A program made the position numbers and the translations under genes. This document shows, in pieces, positions 17,969-27,563 of a stretch of DNA of 64,000 nt (its first letter is position 1; the number at the start of each line of letters is the position of its first letter). Below the pieces are notes generated by a model, which saw only the letters and a program-made list of their open reading frames with translations, did no database searches and was not told the DNA's origin. The stretch covers positions 1 to 64,000 of the forward strand of contig CANMMP010000005.1 of the NCBI GenBank assembly GCA_947499125.1. Direction: 5' to 3'. Origin of the DNA: an uncultured Pontibacter sp. (lineage in GTDB: Bacteria > Bacteroidota > Bacteroidia > Cytophagales > Hymenobacteraceae).

Positions 17969-18940
17969 TTGAATCTAATTAATAATATAACTCAAATAGC
18001 AAAAAAAGTCTTACTTTCTGAAGCGGAAGCTATCGCTAAGCTGGCAGATTTTATCGACGAAGACTTTCAGAATTGCGTCGAATCCATTTTAAGTATAAAA
18101 GGACGCGTTGTAGTTACCGGTATTGGCAAGAGTGCAAACATTGCCCAGAAAATAGTAGCTACCTTAAACTCTACGGGCACGCCGGCTCTTTTTATGCACG
18201 CTGCCGACGCAATTCACGGCGACCTGGGCATGATACAGTCCGAAGATTTTGTGATCTGTATCTCTAAAAGCGGTAACACCCCTGAAATAAAAGTGCTGGT
18301 GCCACTGTTAAAACGTAAAGGCTCAAAACTGGCAGCCATGGTATCCAGCATAGACTCTTACCTGGCCGAGAGCGCTGATTTTGTGCTGAATGCGCACGTA
18401 GACCGCGAAGCCTGCCCGAACAACCTGGCCCCAACTACCAGCACAACAGCTGCACTTGCCCTCGGCGATGCTTTGGCCGTTTGCCTGTTAGAGGCGCGAG
18501 GTTTCAGCAGCTCCGATTTTGCGCGCCTGCACCCGGGCGGCTCGCTTGGTAAACGTTTATACTTAAAAGTAGAAGATATTTACAAGCAGAACCAGGCACC
18601 GCAGGTTACAGAAAACGCTACACTACGCGAAGTTATTATCGAAATATCTTCTAAAAGGCTGGGCGCTACGGCAGTTGTAAAAGAAAACAGCAACGAACTG
18701 GTCGGAATTATAACCGATGGCGACTTGCGCCGTATGTTGGACAAATATAACTCTACGGAAGGCATACTCGCCTCCGACATCATGACTGCCTCCCCGCTAA
18801 CCATAGAGCCGGACCACTACGCCGCCGAAGCTATGGCTATTATGCAGGAGAAAAACATAACTCAACTAATTGTAACTAAATCCGGACATTTTGAGGGCTT
18901 TGTGCACCTGCACGACCTCCTGAAAGAAGGACTTGTATAA
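17969..18940 (+). CDS. kdsD: D-arabinose 5-phosphate isomerase (KpsF/GutQ family)
   Basis: A 323-residue protein with a SIS domain (VVVTGIGKSANIAQKIVATL and HGDLGMI, about residues 45-95) and two CBS domains from about 205 to the end. The first codon is TTG at 17969; no in-frame ATG is near, and the predicted N-terminus (IAKKVLLSEAEAIAKLADFI) matches the family. It converts ribulose 5-phosphate to arabinose 5-phosphate, the first step toward Kdo of lipopolysaccharide. It is followed after 9 bases by manC, consistent with an operon for envelope sugar precursors. Confidence 0.93.
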   Translation: MNLINNITQIAKKVLLSEAEAIAKLADFIDEDFQNCVESILSIKGRVVVTGIGKSANIAQKIVATLNSTGTPALFMHAADAIHGDLGMIQSEDFVICISKSGNTPEIKVLVPLLKRKGSKLAAMVSSIDSYLAESADFVLNAHVDREACPNNLAPTTSTTAALALGDALAVCLLEARGFSSSDFARLHPGGSLGKRLYLKVEDIYKQNQAPQVTENATLREVIIEISSKRLGATAVVKENSNELVGIITDGDLRRMLDKYNSTEGILASDIMTASPLTIEPDHYAAEAMAIMQEKNITQLIVTKSGHFEGFVHLHDLLKEGLV

Positions 18941-18949
18941 AACCTACCC

Positions 18950-20026
18950 ATGAACAAAGATACGTATGTGGTAATAATGGCAGGTGGCATTGGAAGCCGC
19001 TTCTGGCCATTTAGCCGTACCAGTTATCCGAAACAGTTTCACGATGTGCTTGGTATCGGGGAATCGATGCTGCAAATGACTATAAAGCGCTTTGAGTCGA
19101 TATGTCCGCCGGAGAACATCTTTATAGTTACAAACAAAGACTACGAGCACCTTGTAAAAAAACAACTGCCGCAACTAAGCGATAACCAGATACTGCTGGA
19201 GCCAATAGGCCGGAATACAGCGCCATGTATAGCTTACGCCTCTTACAAAATTGCCCAGATCAACCCGAATGCCAACCTGGTGGTAGCCCCATCAGACCAT
19301 GTGGTGTTGAAACAGGAAGCCTTTAACCAGGTTATTAACACAGCAATAAAGGCCGCCTCCGAAGACGAAGTACTGATAACGTTAGGTATAACACCAAGTC
19401 GCCCTGACACCGGTTATGGATACATACAGTTTATTGCCGATAGCGATCAGCCTATAAAAAAGGTAAAGACCTTTACTGAAAAGCCGAACCTCGAGCTTGC
19501 CCAGATGTTTCTGAACAGCGGCGACTTTGTATGGAATTCAGGCATTTTTGTGTGGAACGTGAAGAGTATACTGAAAGCTTTCCGCCAGCATTTATCTGAG
19601 GTGTCTGAGATATTTGAAGAAGGAGCTGAAAAGTATAACACACCCGAAGAGCCTAACTTTATAGTTAAAGCTTACTCGCATTGCCGCAACATCTCTATCG
19701 ACTATGGTATTATGGAGAAGGTAGATAATGTGTTTGTGGTGCTGAGCGATATTGGTTGGTCGGACCTGGGCACCTGGAACTCGCTGTATACGATAAGCGA
19801 CAAAGACAATGAAGCCAATGTGGTTGATGGCGATGTGATGCTGTATGATACGAAGAACTGCATTATTAAAACTCCGAAAGACCGTTTGGTAGTACTGCAG
19901 GGCCTGGACGGATTTATAGTTGCCGAACACGATAATGTGCTGATGATCTGTAAACTGGATGAGGAACAGAAGGTGAAAGACTTTACTGCGGATGCCAAAT
20001 CCAAAAAAGGGCAGCAGTATATTTAG
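18950..20026 (+). CDS. manC: mannose-1-phosphate guanylyltransferase
   Basis: A 358-residue protein. IMAGGIGSRFWPFSR (9-23) followed by YPKQF is the nucleotidyltransferase P-loop signature of GDP-mannose pyrophosphorylases, and PSDHVV and FTEKPN are further family motifs. It is the short, monofunctional form without the phosphomannose isomerase domain. It makes GDP-mannose from mannose 1-phosphate and GTP for surface polysaccharide or glycoprotein synthesis. It lies 9 bases after kdsD and is followed by a terminator. Confidence 0.95.
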   Translation: MNKDTYVVIMAGGIGSRFWPFSRTSYPKQFHDVLGIGESMLQMTIKRFESICPPENIFIVTNKDYEHLVKKQLPQLSDNQILLEPIGRNTAPCIAYASYKIAQINPNANLVVAPSDHVVLKQEAFNQVINTAIKAASEDEVLITLGITPSRPDTGYGYIQFIADSDQPIKKVKTFTEKPNLELAQMFLNSGDFVWNSGIFVWNVKSILKAFRQHLSEVSEIFEEGAEKYNTPEEPNFIVKAYSHCRNISIDYGIMEKVDNVFVVLSDIGWSDLGTWNSLYTISDKDNEANVVDGDVMLYDTKNCIIKTPKDRLVVLQGLDGFIVAEHDNVLMICKLDEEQKVKDFTADAKSKKGQQYI

Positions 20027-20053
20027 CGACATCAACCAACAAGTATAGAAACA

Positions 20054-20086
20054 ACAAAGCCAGCTACTTTACAGAGCTGGCTTTGT
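20054..20086. terminator. bidirectional terminator between manC and nfu
   Basis: acaaagccagct (20054-20065) pairs perfectly with agctggctttgt (20075-20086) around a 9-base loop, between convergent genes. Confidence 0.85.
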
Positions 20087-20106
20087 CGTTTATGGTAAGT
20101 TTATAG

Positions 20107-20718
20107 TTAGATAGTTACACCATCAGCTACAACTTCTTTTACTTCAGGTACCATACGCTTTAACAGGTTCTCTATACCAGCCTTAAGCGTTACCGTAGCA
20201 GACGGGCAGCCGCTGCATGAGCCTTGTAGGTGTACTGTTACCACACCATCGTTATACGATTTGAAAGTAATGTTACCGCCATCCTGCTCAACGGCCGGGC
20301 GTACATAATTCTCAAGCAAATCGATCACTTTCTTAACTATAGCAGCATCTCCTTCTGATGTTTCGGCTGTAGTTGCGGTTTCTGGTTTTGAGGCAGCCGA
20401 GAAGCCATCTACAAATATTGGTCCGCCAGCCTCAACATAAGACTTAAGGAACGTACGCAGTTCAGGTATAAGCTTAACCCACTCCAAACCTGCATTTTTG
20501 GTTATAGTTACAAAGTTGCTCGCAATAAAAACACGACCAACATAGTCGAAGTTGAACAGTTCCTGGGCAAGCGGCGAATCAGCAGCACTCTCCAGGTCCG
20601 GATAGTCCACGCTCTGGCCGTCAGGCAGCAGTTGCACGTTCATAACTAACTTCATCGATTCTGGGTTCGGGTTAGCCTCAGCATACACCGACACCATCTT
20701 TTCTTTATTTTCTGTCAT
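20107..20718 (-). CDS. NifU/Nfu-type iron-sulfur cluster scaffold protein
   Basis: A 203-residue protein. Residues about 10-95 form an Nfu N-terminal domain (ANPNPESMKLVMN, FNFDYVGRVFIASNFVTI). A low-complexity linker (about 110-125, SKPETATTAETSEGD) precedes a NifU C-terminal domain (about 128-203) with the cluster-binding CSGC at 168-171. It carries 4Fe-4S clusters to apoproteins in the cytoplasm. QueG, a 4Fe-4S enzyme, is encoded elsewhere in the window, but no Suf or Isc genes are beside this gene. Monocistronic, ending at a shared terminator. Confidence 0.92.
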   Translation of the reverse strand: MTENKEKMVSVYAEANPNPESMKLVMNVQLLPDGQSVDYPDLESAADSPLAQELFNFDYVGRVFIASNFVTITKNAGLEWVKLIPELRTFLKSYVEAGGPIFVDGFSAASKPETATTAETSEGDAAIVKKVIDLLENYVRPAVEQDGGNITFKSYNDGVVTVHLQGSCSGCPSATVTLKAGIENLLKRMVPEVKEVVADGVTI

Positions 20719-20881
20719 GGAAATCTATGTTTAAATTAAAACCTTGGCACTAGCCTTAAAGTTTCCAAAATTAGGCAATATTTATCAGAATTGCTGAATA
20801 TCAACCAACTGGTTTAGTAACTTAAGCACAATAAAAGAATGTAAAATGTTTTTCCGGAATGGCATTAACCGGCTTATAGTT

Positions 20882-20889
20882 TATCTTTG
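20882..20889 (+). promoter_or_regulatory. -7 promoter box TATCTTTG
   Basis: An exact TAnnTTTG match 47 bases upstream of the antiporter start, predicting a leader of about 43 bases. No clear -33 TTG at normal spacing. Confidence 0.55.
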
Positions 20890-20936
20890 TGCCCGCAACT
20901 AATTTTACAGCCTCTGCCTGTTAACGCACAAATACT

Positions 20937-22328
20937 ATGCTAACCAATTTTATCTTTCTGGCGCAAAACATGATGTCGCCACCTGGTTTCCTAATTATTC
21001 CTTTTCTGATACTGATCGGTATGATCGCTGCAGGGCCGATTTTTTTCGGACATTTCTGGGAGCACAACTATAAAAAAGTAGCTGTTATACTTGGTCTCAC
21101 TGTTTTAGGCTATTACGTGATTGCGTTAGGCGATACGCATATGCCCATACACACGCTGGCAGAATACGTTACGTTTGCTACGCTGCTAAGCTCTTTATAC
21201 ATAGCAGCTGGCGGTATTTACTTAAATGTAAACGCCAATGCCACTCCCAAAATGAATGTGGCTTTGGTAGCGATAGGTGCTATACTTGCGAATGTTATCG
21301 GTACAACGGGCGCGTCGTTACTGCTTATCCGTCCGTTCATCAGGCTGAACAACCACCGCATTAAAGCTTACCAGATCGTATTTTTTATATTTATAGTTAG
21401 TAATGCCGGTGGTTTATTAACGCCGCTAGGCGATCCTCCGCTGTTTATCGGCTTTATAAAAGGTGTACCGTTCTTCTGGACATTACAGCACCTGTTTATT
21501 CCCTGGATCATTTCTATAACTCTGCTTTGTGTTGCCTTTTACTTTGTCGACCGTCGAAATAAGATCAATGGTTATACCCCGGACCCGGCCGTAGTTGCCA
21601 AGATCAACGAAAAGACCGAATTTCATTTTTCAGGAAAGCGTAACCTCATCTGGCTGACCATTATAGTTGGTGCCGTAGGGCTCGACCCGAATGTAATTGA
21701 CGGTTTGCCTTACATTGCTTACGATGGCGCCAAGATATCTTTTATCCGTGAGATCGTTCAGCTTTCGGCTGCGTTCCTGGCTTACCGTTTCTCCAGCAAA
21801 AGCGCGCTGGCTGGCAACCACTTCAATTTCCACCCGATCCTGGAAGTGGTGTTCCTGTTCTTCGGTATTTTCTTTACTATGATGCCGGCACTGCAGATAT
21901 CTGCTGAAATAGCTTCTTCGCCTGCTTTTGCACAGTACATTACGCCAGGTACCTTATACTGGTCAACAGGTTCTTTATCGGGTTTCCTGGATAACGCACC
22001 AACGTATGCCAACTTCCTGGCACTTTCAATGGCTAAGTTCGACCTGTCGCAGGCTAATGTGGAGCATGTAAGAATGTTTGCCGAAGGAGCATCTGCCGCC
22101 GGCCATGAAACGCTGATACAGTTAGAGGCTATCTCGCTGGCAGCCGTGTTGTTTGGCGCTTTCACGTACATCGGTAATGGACCAAACTTTATGGTGAAAG
22201 CTATCGCAGAAAGCTCAGGTATAAAGATGCCGTCTTTCTTTGGCTACATCCTGCGTTATTCTATTCCGTTCCTGTTGCCAATACTGGTGATCATCTGGTT
22301 CCTGGTAGTGCACCTGCAACTGTTTTAA
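20937..22328 (+). CDS. NhaD-like sodium:proton antiporter
   Basis: A 463-residue integral membrane protein with about 11-12 hydrophobic segments. NVIGTTGASLLLIRPFI and NAGGLLTPLGDPPLFIGFI are the ion-transporter superfamily motifs typical of the NhaD branch. GSLSGFLDNAPTYANF forms the second half-repeat motif. Expected role: export of Na+ or Li+ in exchange for protons across the inner membrane. It is alone between its own -7 box and a strong terminator. A related dicarboxylate carrier role is less likely given the NhaD-type motifs. Confidence 0.85.
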   Translation: MLTNFIFLAQNMMSPPGFLIIPFLILIGMIAAGPIFFGHFWEHNYKKVAVILGLTVLGYYVIALGDTHMPIHTLAEYVTFATLLSSLYIAAGGIYLNVNANATPKMNVALVAIGAILANVIGTTGASLLLIRPFIRLNNHRIKAYQIVFFIFIVSNAGGLLTPLGDPPLFIGFIKGVPFFWTLQHLFIPWIISITLLCVAFYFVDRRNKINGYTPDPAVVAKINEKTEFHFSGKRNLIWLTIIVGAVGLDPNVIDGLPYIAYDGAKISFIREIVQLSAAFLAYRFSSKSALAGNHFNFHPILEVVFLFFGIFFTMMPALQISAEIASSPAFAQYITPGTLYWSTGSLSGFLDNAPTYANFLALSMAKFDLSQANVEHVRMFAEGASAAGHETLIQLEAISLAAVLFGAFTYIGNGPNFMVKAIAESSGIKMPSFFGYILRYSIPFLLPILVIIWFLVVHLQLF

Positions 22329-22345
22329 AATACCTGACCAAACCG

Positions 22346-22381
22346 AAACGCCGCTCTTGCAAAACAGGAGCGGCGTTTTTG
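22346..22381 (+). terminator. terminator of the antiporter gene
   Basis: aaacgccgctc (22346-22356) pairs with gagcggcgttt (22368-22378) and is followed by a T-run. It rules out the in-frame start near 22379 for the next gene. Confidence 0.92.
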
Positions 22382-22423
22382 TTTATACATCAATATCACT
22401 ATCTTCCGAAGTATAAACAGCCC

Positions 22424-22741
22424 ATGCACCAACTCAAACTATACTTACTCTTCCATAAAAACTTGCTGCGCTTTAACCTGCCTTTTTCGCTGGTAGTAGG
22501 AGTGATGGGCGGTGCCATAGCCGATAATAGCCTGGTTGGGGTCATCAACAGTTTCAGCTTAAGTTTGCTGACGGGTAGCTTTATACTTTCGGTATACTTT
22601 TACGAGCAGCGCTACCAGGACCAGTATTATTTTTACCACAATGCCGGCATCAGTAAGGTAGCACTCCTGGCGGGGTCTTACCTGTTAAATGTGGCTGTAG
22701 TTATACTTCTGTTCTTCCTGAAACTATACGTTTATGCCTGA
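22424..22741 (+). CDS. three-helix membrane protein, putative partner of ABC ATPase
   Basis: A 105-residue protein starting at the ATG at 22424; the earlier in-frame codon lies in the preceding terminator. Three hydrophobic segments are visible at about 16-34, 37-58 and 78-103, with a basic N-terminus (MHQLKLYLLFHKNLLRF) and a polar aromatic loop between helices two and three (YEQRYQDQYYFYHN). Its last 8 bases overlap the start of the ABC ATPase gene (ATGCCTGA), implying translational coupling. It is far smaller than usual ABC permeases. I do not recognise the family; a minimal permease or accessory subunit is inference. Confidence 0.7.
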   Translation: MHQLKLYLLFHKNLLRFNLPFSLVVGVMGGAIADNSLVGVINSFSLSLLTGSFILSVYFYEQRYQDQYYFYHNAGISKVALLAGSYLLNVAVVILLFFLKLYVYA

Positions 22742-23411
22742 AAACAAACTCGAAGCCGACAGTATACTTTACCATATTGGCAATCGGCAACTGCTGACAG
22801 ATATTTACCTGAGCTGTAAGACTGGCGAGATAGTGGGGCTGCTGGGCCGTAACGGATGTGGCAAAACGACATTGCTCAAGATCATTTTCGGAACGCTATA
22901 CACCGACAACAAGCACATCCGGGTAAACGGCAAGGTATACCAGCAACCTTACAAGTATAAAAATCTCGTAGCCTATTTGCCGCAACACGATTTTCTGCCA
23001 AAAAATGTAAAGCTGGAGAAACTAATTGAGCTATACTTTGATGAACCTGCCAAACGGGAAAGTATAAAAACGCACGAGCGGGTAAAACACCACCTGGGTA
23101 AATGTGCAGATGAGTTATCGAAAGGCGAACTGCGTTATTTTGAGTTGCTTTTACTTTTACAGAAAGATGTGATGTTCCTGCTGCTCGATGAGCCATTTTC
23201 GGGAATAGGGCCGATTTATGTGGAACAGATCCAGGAACTGCTGCAGGCACATCTCGGCACGAAAGGCTTTATAATTACCGACCATAACTATAGCTCGGTT
23301 GTGCAGGTAAGCCACCGGGTTATACTTTTAACAGATGGCTGCGCCAAGCCAATTAAGCACCTGGAAGAACTGGCTGAGTATGGCTATATACCTGCTGCCG
23401 CCTTCAGTTAA
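22734..23411 (+). CDS. ABC transporter ATP-binding protein
   Basis: A 225-residue single nucleotide-binding domain. Walker A is GRNGCGKTT (38-46), the Q-loop is YLPQHD (Gln84), the signature is LSKGE (128-132, K replacing the usual G), Walker B is FLLLDEP (148-154) and the H-loop is TDHN (His184). The short helical insert YFDEPAKRES lies before the signature. It is coupled to the three-helix protein gene and has no other permease beside it. The substrate is unknown; Bacteroidota relatives are annotated only as ABC ATPases. The stop codon is one base from the convergent aroC stop. Confidence 0.88.
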   Translation: MPENKLEADSILYHIGNRQLLTDIYLSCKTGEIVGLLGRNGCGKTTLLKIIFGTLYTDNKHIRVNGKVYQQPYKYKNLVAYLPQHDFLPKNVKLEKLIELYFDEPAKRESIKTHERVKHHLGKCADELSKGELRYFELLLLLQKDVMFLLLDEPFSGIGPIYVEQIQELLQAHLGTKGFIITDHNYSSVVQVSHRVILLTDGCAKPIKHLEELAEYGYIPAAAFS

Positions 23412-23412
23412 T

Positions 23413-24492
23413 TTATACTTTGTTGGCTTTCCTGCGAAGCATAAAATCAGCTAAAACCAAAGCAGCCATAGCATCTACTATAGGTACGGCACGCGGCAGT
23501 ACGCAGGGGTCGTGGCGGCCTTTGCCTTGCAGTGTAATTGCCTCACCGGAATCGTTTATAGTTGCCTGCGGCTGAAGTATAGTAGCCACCGGTTTAAAAG
23601 CCACATTAAAGTAAATATCCTGTCCGTTGCTGATGCCGCCCTGCACACCACCCGAGTGATTTGTACGGGTACTGATGTTGCCTTCTTCGTCGGCAAAGAA
23701 TTCGTCGTTGTGCTGCGAGCCGCGTAGCTTTACACCTTCAAAACCGCTGCCGTACTCAAAGCCTTTAACAGCATTTATACTTAGCATGGCCTTACCCAAT
23801 TCGGCGTGCAGCTTATCAAACACAGGTTCTCCTACGCCGGCCGGCACGCCTTGCACCACACAGCTTACCACGCCGCCAATTGTATCTAAACTATCACGGG
23901 CATCCTCGATCAACCCGATCATGCGGGCGGCTACTTTACCGTCGGGGCAACGTACTTTGTTGGCGTCTATCTTCTTAAAGTTGAGTTTAGAGTAGTGCTT
24001 GCGCAGCTTTACTTTACCCACCTGCGATACATAGGCATTTACTGAAATTCCCTGCTCTTTTAACAGTTTGGTTGCCACGGCACCGGCTGCCACGCGGGCA
24101 ACAGTTTCGCGGGCTGAGCTACGGCCTCCGCCACGGTAATCGCGGGTGCCATACTTGGCTGTGTAAGTATAATCGGCATGCGACGGACGGAAAGCGTGTG
24201 CAATGTGGCTATAGTCGTGGCTGTGCTGGTCTTTGTTATTTACTACAAGCGCAATGGGCGTGCCGGTGGTAACGCCTTCAAACACACCCGAAAGTATAGT
24301 TACTTTATCTTCTTCGTTACGGGGAGTAGTAATGTCCGACTGGCCGGGACGGCGGCGGTCTAAGGCAGCCTGTATCTCGTCGGTTGTTATCTCCAGGCCG
24401 GCAGGGCAGCCATCAATAACGACGCCAACAGCCGGCCCGTGCGATTCGCCAAAAGTTGTTATCCTGAAAAGGGTGCCGTATGTATTGCTCAT
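23413..24492 (-). CDS. aroC: chorismate synthase
   Basis: A 359-residue protein. [10 protein letters not shown] (about 14-23), [14 protein letters not shown], and [12 protein letters not shown] are the chorismate synthase signatures including the FMN and EPSP-binding residues; QHNDEF and [11 protein letters not shown] follow. It makes chorismate from EPSP, the last common step to aromatic amino acids, folate and menaquinone. Its start overlaps the stop of the upstream batD-like gene by four bases (ATGA), so the two are cotranscribed. No other aro genes are nearby. Confidence 0.98.
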   Translation of the reverse strand: MSNTYGTLFRITTFGESHGPAVGVVIDGCPAGLEITTDEIQAALDRRRPGQSDITTPRNEEDKVTILSGVFEGVTTGTPIALVVNNKDQHSHDYSHIAHAFRPSHADYTYTAKYGTRDYRGGGRSSARETVARVAAGAVATKLLKEQGISVNAYVSQVGKVKLRKHYSKLNFKKIDANKVRCPDGKVAARMIGLIEDARDSLDTIGGVVSCVVQGVPAGVGEPVFDKLHAELGKAMLSINAVKGFEYGSGFEGVKLRGSQHNDEFFADEEGNISTRTNHSGGVQGGISNGQDIYFNVAFKPVATILQPQATINDSGEAITLQGKGRHDPCVLPRAVPIVDAMAALVLADFMLRRKANKV

Positions 24493-25937
24493 AGTTTTCT
24501 TTTTTTAATAAACACAAAACCTGCTACTACCAGTAACAGCACCAGGATAATGTTAGTGTAGCGTTTCACTTCGTCGAACTGGTGCAGGCTAACCAACGTA
24601 TGGTCCTCGTTTTCGATGATCTTATAAAAAGGGCCAAGGTCGCGCGAAAGCACCAGGGCATCGGTATCCTGGCTGCCTGTTACCTGCACCTGCAGGCGTG
24701 GGCGAAGGGTGTCGTAGCGCGCTGTTACCGGGTCGAAATAGATCCAGTGCATCATGTCGCCAAAGTTATACTTGCCTGGCTCGCGTGGCATTACAGTATA
24801 GGTAAAGCTTTTGGAGCCAGCTACACGGCCCGCCCGCTGCGTAACATCCTGCCTGATGTCGGGTGGGTAAAATTCGATGCCGGCAGGAGAGACCGGAGCC
24901 GGCGGCATAATAGCAGCCAGGTTGCCTTCGCCCTCCACCTGGAACAGGTATGTGAAGCTTTTGTTGACCTGCGTTTTTTTGCGCGAGACCTGTTCGTTTA
25001 GCTTATAGTTACCCACTGGCACCACATCGCGCAGTGGATGGCTTGGCAACTGTTTTACTTTAATTTCACGGGCGCGGGCGAAATAAGTTTTGTAGCCTTC
25101 CTGTCGGTTGTCGCTGAGCAGGTTTGGAGTTTTGGCAACTTTATACTTCAACATCCTCAATGAGAGCTGCGGAAACCGGATAGGCTCGAGGTTGATAGGG
25201 TATAGTACCGATTCGTATAGTTTATACCTTAAGTATGGCTTGCCGGCAACCATAACCTGCTCCGGGCTTATCTCTGAAAACTCAAAAGATTCTTCCCACA
25301 CATTAGGCTGGTTAAGCTGGCGAAGTATACCGGTTATTTGGTTCTCAAAATCATAGAAATCGAGGAGTTGCTGATCTTCGGCGGCCAGGTAAAAGTATAA
25401 AGCTGCCGTAAAGCCTTCGCCAACATATACTTCGTTCTTGTTTGTATATAATGTCAGGAAGGCGTTGTCGTCTTTTTCGATGTACTCGGGCTTTTCATCC
25501 AACTCAGATTCGGGCTCGGTTTCTTCCGATATCAGGTCCGGGATGTTAGTGCCGGGTGTGGTGGCCGACATCGGTTTTACAACTATAACAGCACCCTGCG
25601 ATTGTACCATCTGGCCGTTTATTTTCATGGCAAAAGGCTCCAGTTCAAACTCGCCTTCCTCGAGGGGAGCGTAGTTTTGGTACACTGTCAGTATTTTGGT
25701 GGTGGTGCCGCCTGTAATTATAGTTTCGGTGGAGGAGTATTTGCTGCTTTTCTTAAACCCATCTATTTCCGGGAAAGGGCTGTACTCTTTTAAACTCTGA
25801 TCCTGTAGCTGTATGCCTATGGTATAATACTGGTTTATAGGAAGCGGACTTTTGCCCAATACGATGCTTACCTTTTGCGCCAGAAGCGAGCAAGGCAATA
25901 AAAGCAGCAGCAAAATGGTTAAGATTACAGGACGCAT
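24489..25937 (-). CDS. BatD-like protein (oxygen tolerance family)
   Basis: A 482-residue membrane-anchored periplasmic protein. I chose the ATG at 25937 over the GTG one codon upstream. Residues 1-21 are a signal peptide ([13 protein letters not shown]). Repeated beta-rich domains follow, including [11 protein letters not shown] and [16 protein letters not shown], which match the BatD family. A single membrane helix near the C-terminus ([15 protein letters not shown]) ends in a KKRKL cytoplasmic anchor. In other Bacteroidota, batD belongs to Bat/MoxR clusters with von Willebrand-domain proteins; none is present here, so this is an orphan member. An acidic linker ([16 protein letters not shown]) lies at about 140-155. 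Confidence 0.85.
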   Translation of the reverse strand: MRPVILTILLLLLLPCSLLAQKVSIVLGKSPLPINQYYTIGIQLQDQSLKEYSPFPEIDGFKKSSKYSSTETIITGGTTTKILTVYQNYAPLEEGEFELEPFAMKINGQMVQSQGAVIVVKPMSATTPGTNIPDLISEETEPESELDEKPEYIEKDDNAFLTLYTNKNEVYVGEGFTAALYFYLAAEDQQLLDFYDFENQITGILRQLNQPNVWEESFEFSEISPEQVMVAGKPYLRYKLYESVLYPINLEPIRFPQLSLRMLKYKVAKTPNLLSDNRQEGYKTYFARAREIKVKQLPSHPLRDVVPVGNYKLNEQVSRKKTQVNKSFTYLFQVEGEGNLAAIMPPAPVSPAGIEFYPPDIRQDVTQRAGRVAGSKSFTYTVMPREPGKYNFGDMMHWIYFDPVTARYDTLRPRLQVQVTGSQDTDALVLSRDLGPFYKIIENEDHTLVSLHQFDEVKRYTNIILVLLLVVAGFVFIKKRKL

Positions 25938-25944
25938 CACAAAG

Positions 25945-25952
25945 CAAATTTA
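25945..25952 (-). promoter_or_regulatory. -7 promoter box for the batD-like gene (TAAATTTG, minus strand)
   Basis: An exact TAnnTTTG match only 7 bases upstream of the ATG at 25937. The transcript would start within a few bases of the start codon, giving a leaderless or near-leaderless mRNA. Confidence 0.55.
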
Positions 25953-26107
25953 GCAATTTCCGGCGGCACTATGCAGCAAACAATCTGGCTTTTGGCTGGT
26001 TGTAAATTTAAAGCCGGATTTTATACAAAATGCTACCATAATGCGGTTACTTTTATGCGGCTTAATCGTATAGCAAAACAACAGTTTATCCCGATTATTT
26101 AATACTC

Positions 26108-26299
26108 ATGTTGGAATATGTGAAGACCATTTTGCTGAAGGTTAGCTTCGACAAAATGCTGTTCGAAAAAGAGCTTAGAAAAGCGTTTAAATTACTGGTT
26201 GCCGACGAATTACTACAGTTAAAACAGTGGTGCTACAATCAGTTCTCAGGTAAATACCTGCTTGTTTTAAACAGTGCTTTTGCTAAGCTTCAGGCATAG
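26108..26299 (+). CDS. conserved small hypothetical protein
   Basis: A 63-residue protein. The start [26 protein letters not shown] and the later QLKQWCY motif match a small family I recall from Cytophagales genomes, annotated only as hypothetical. It is predicted largely helical and amphipathic, with no signal peptide or membrane helix. Its last 17 bases overlap the 3' end of the convergent queG gene. No clear promoter box is seen upstream. Function unknown. Confidence 0.65.
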   Translation: MLEYVKTILLKVSFDKMLFEKELRKAFKLLVADELLQLKQWCYNQFSGKYLLVLNSAFAKLQA

Positions 26300-27251
26300 G
26301 GTTGGGTACAGCCAGCTCATTTTCATCCTGCACAAATTTAATGTTGCGCAACAAGCCGTTGTAGCCAGTGCGCTTTACGGCCGATTTTTTAAACAGCTGC
26401 GAAAATACCTCCTGCGTTAGCTCCTGCCAGTCTGTTGTTTTCAGGTTTTTAAGATCAGGGTGCGGGGCAAAGGCTGGTTCGTTATGTGGCTTGCTGAAGC
26501 GGTTCCAGGGGCAAACATCCTGGCATATATCGCAGCCAAATACCCAGTTACCAAACTTTCCATTCATTTCCTGTGGCAACTGGTCTTTCAGCTCAATAGT
26601 AAAATAAGAGATACATTTGCTGCCATCTACTACGTAAGGCTCTGTAATGGCGTCGGTAGGGCAGGCATCCAGGCAACGGGTACAGCTTCCGCAATAATCT
26701 TTTATAGGTCCGTCGTATTCCAGTTCCAGGTCAATAATAAGCTCAGCTACAAAATGAAAGCTGCCAGCCTGCGGAGTTATCAGGAGCGTGTGTTTGCCTA
26801 CCCAGCCCAGCCCACTTTTTGAAGCCCAGGCCTTATCCAGCACCGGTGCCGAATCTACGAAGCAGCGCCCGTCAACTTCCCCGATCTCTTCGTTAATATA
26901 GTTCAGCAGCGTTTTCAGCTTATCTTTTATTACAAAGTGATAATCGGTGCCGTAAGCGTATTTCGATATTTTATAAGTATCCTCGTCTGGTTGCTGGGTA
27001 TCTTTTTCGGGATAATAGTTAAGCAGCAACGATACCACCGATTTTGCTCCATCTACAAGTAAACGCGGGTCCAGGCGCTTGTCGAAGTGGTTCTCCATGT
27101 AGTGCATCTGGCCGTGCATGTTCTGTTTCAGCCAGCGCTCCAGGCGGGGCGCTTCTTCCTCCAGAAAATCAGCTTTGGATATGCCGCAATACATAAAGCC
27201 CAGTTCCTGTGCCTTCTGTTTTATAAGATATGTGCGTTGAGCGGTATTCAA
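26283..27251 (-). CDS. queG: epoxyqueuosine reductase
   Basis: A 322-residue protein. Two ferredoxin-like 4Fe-4S motifs are visible: [12 protein letters not shown] and [11 protein letters not shown], together with the cobalamin-binding N-terminal domain ([24 protein letters not shown]). It reduces epoxyqueuosine to queuosine at the tRNA wobble position. The start is TTG at 27251; upstream in frame there is a stop and no ATG, and the N-terminus [14 protein letters not shown] fits the family. Its 3' end overlaps a small convergent gene. Confidence 0.95.
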   Translation of the reverse strand: MNTAQRTYLIKQKAQELGFMYCGISKADFLEEEAPRLERWLKQNMHGQMHYMENHFDKRLDPRLLVDGAKSVVSLLLNYYPEKDTQQPDEDTYKISKYAYGTDYHFVIKDKLKTLLNYINEEIGEVDGRCFVDSAPVLDKAWASKSGLGWVGKHTLLITPQAGSFHFVAELIIDLELEYDGPIKDYCGSCTRCLDACPTDAITEPYVVDGSKCISYFTIELKDQLPQEMNGKFGNWVFGCDICQDVCPWNRFSKPHNEPAFAPHPDLKNLKTTDWQELTQEVFSQLFKKSAVKRTGYNGLLRNIKFVQDENELAVPNPMPEA

Positions 27252-27563
27252 ACTATAATGCTTCTGCCGGGTAAGGCAACTTTATACTTGTGTACAACAA
27301 AGTTACGGCAAAATAAATCCGGGTGCAGGCTTTTTGCATGAAAGCCTTACAGGTAGAAGGAATAAGAGATAAAGCTGAGGCTGTTGGGAAATTGAAAGCT
27401 TATTTAGGGTTTATAGTTTATAAACCTTAAACAAGCCATTGTTGGTGTTCTCGCCATTAATCCAGCCAGCCAGCTACTTGTACTTGCTGGTGAAAACACA
27501 CAGCAAGGGCATAAGGTATAAATTCCTAAAACCCTAAACAGCTTCAGAGTAACAAGTATAAAC
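27252..27563. other. 312-bp gap with nested inverted repeats
   Basis: I see no gene. The gap holds a long-range inverted pair, aagcttatttagggttta (27397-27414) and aaaccctaaacagctt (27530-27545), which would close a loop of about 115 bases. Inside the left part, ggtttata-gt-ttataaacc forms a local palindrome (27408-27426). A small RNA or 3' structure is possible but unsupported. Confidence 0.35.
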
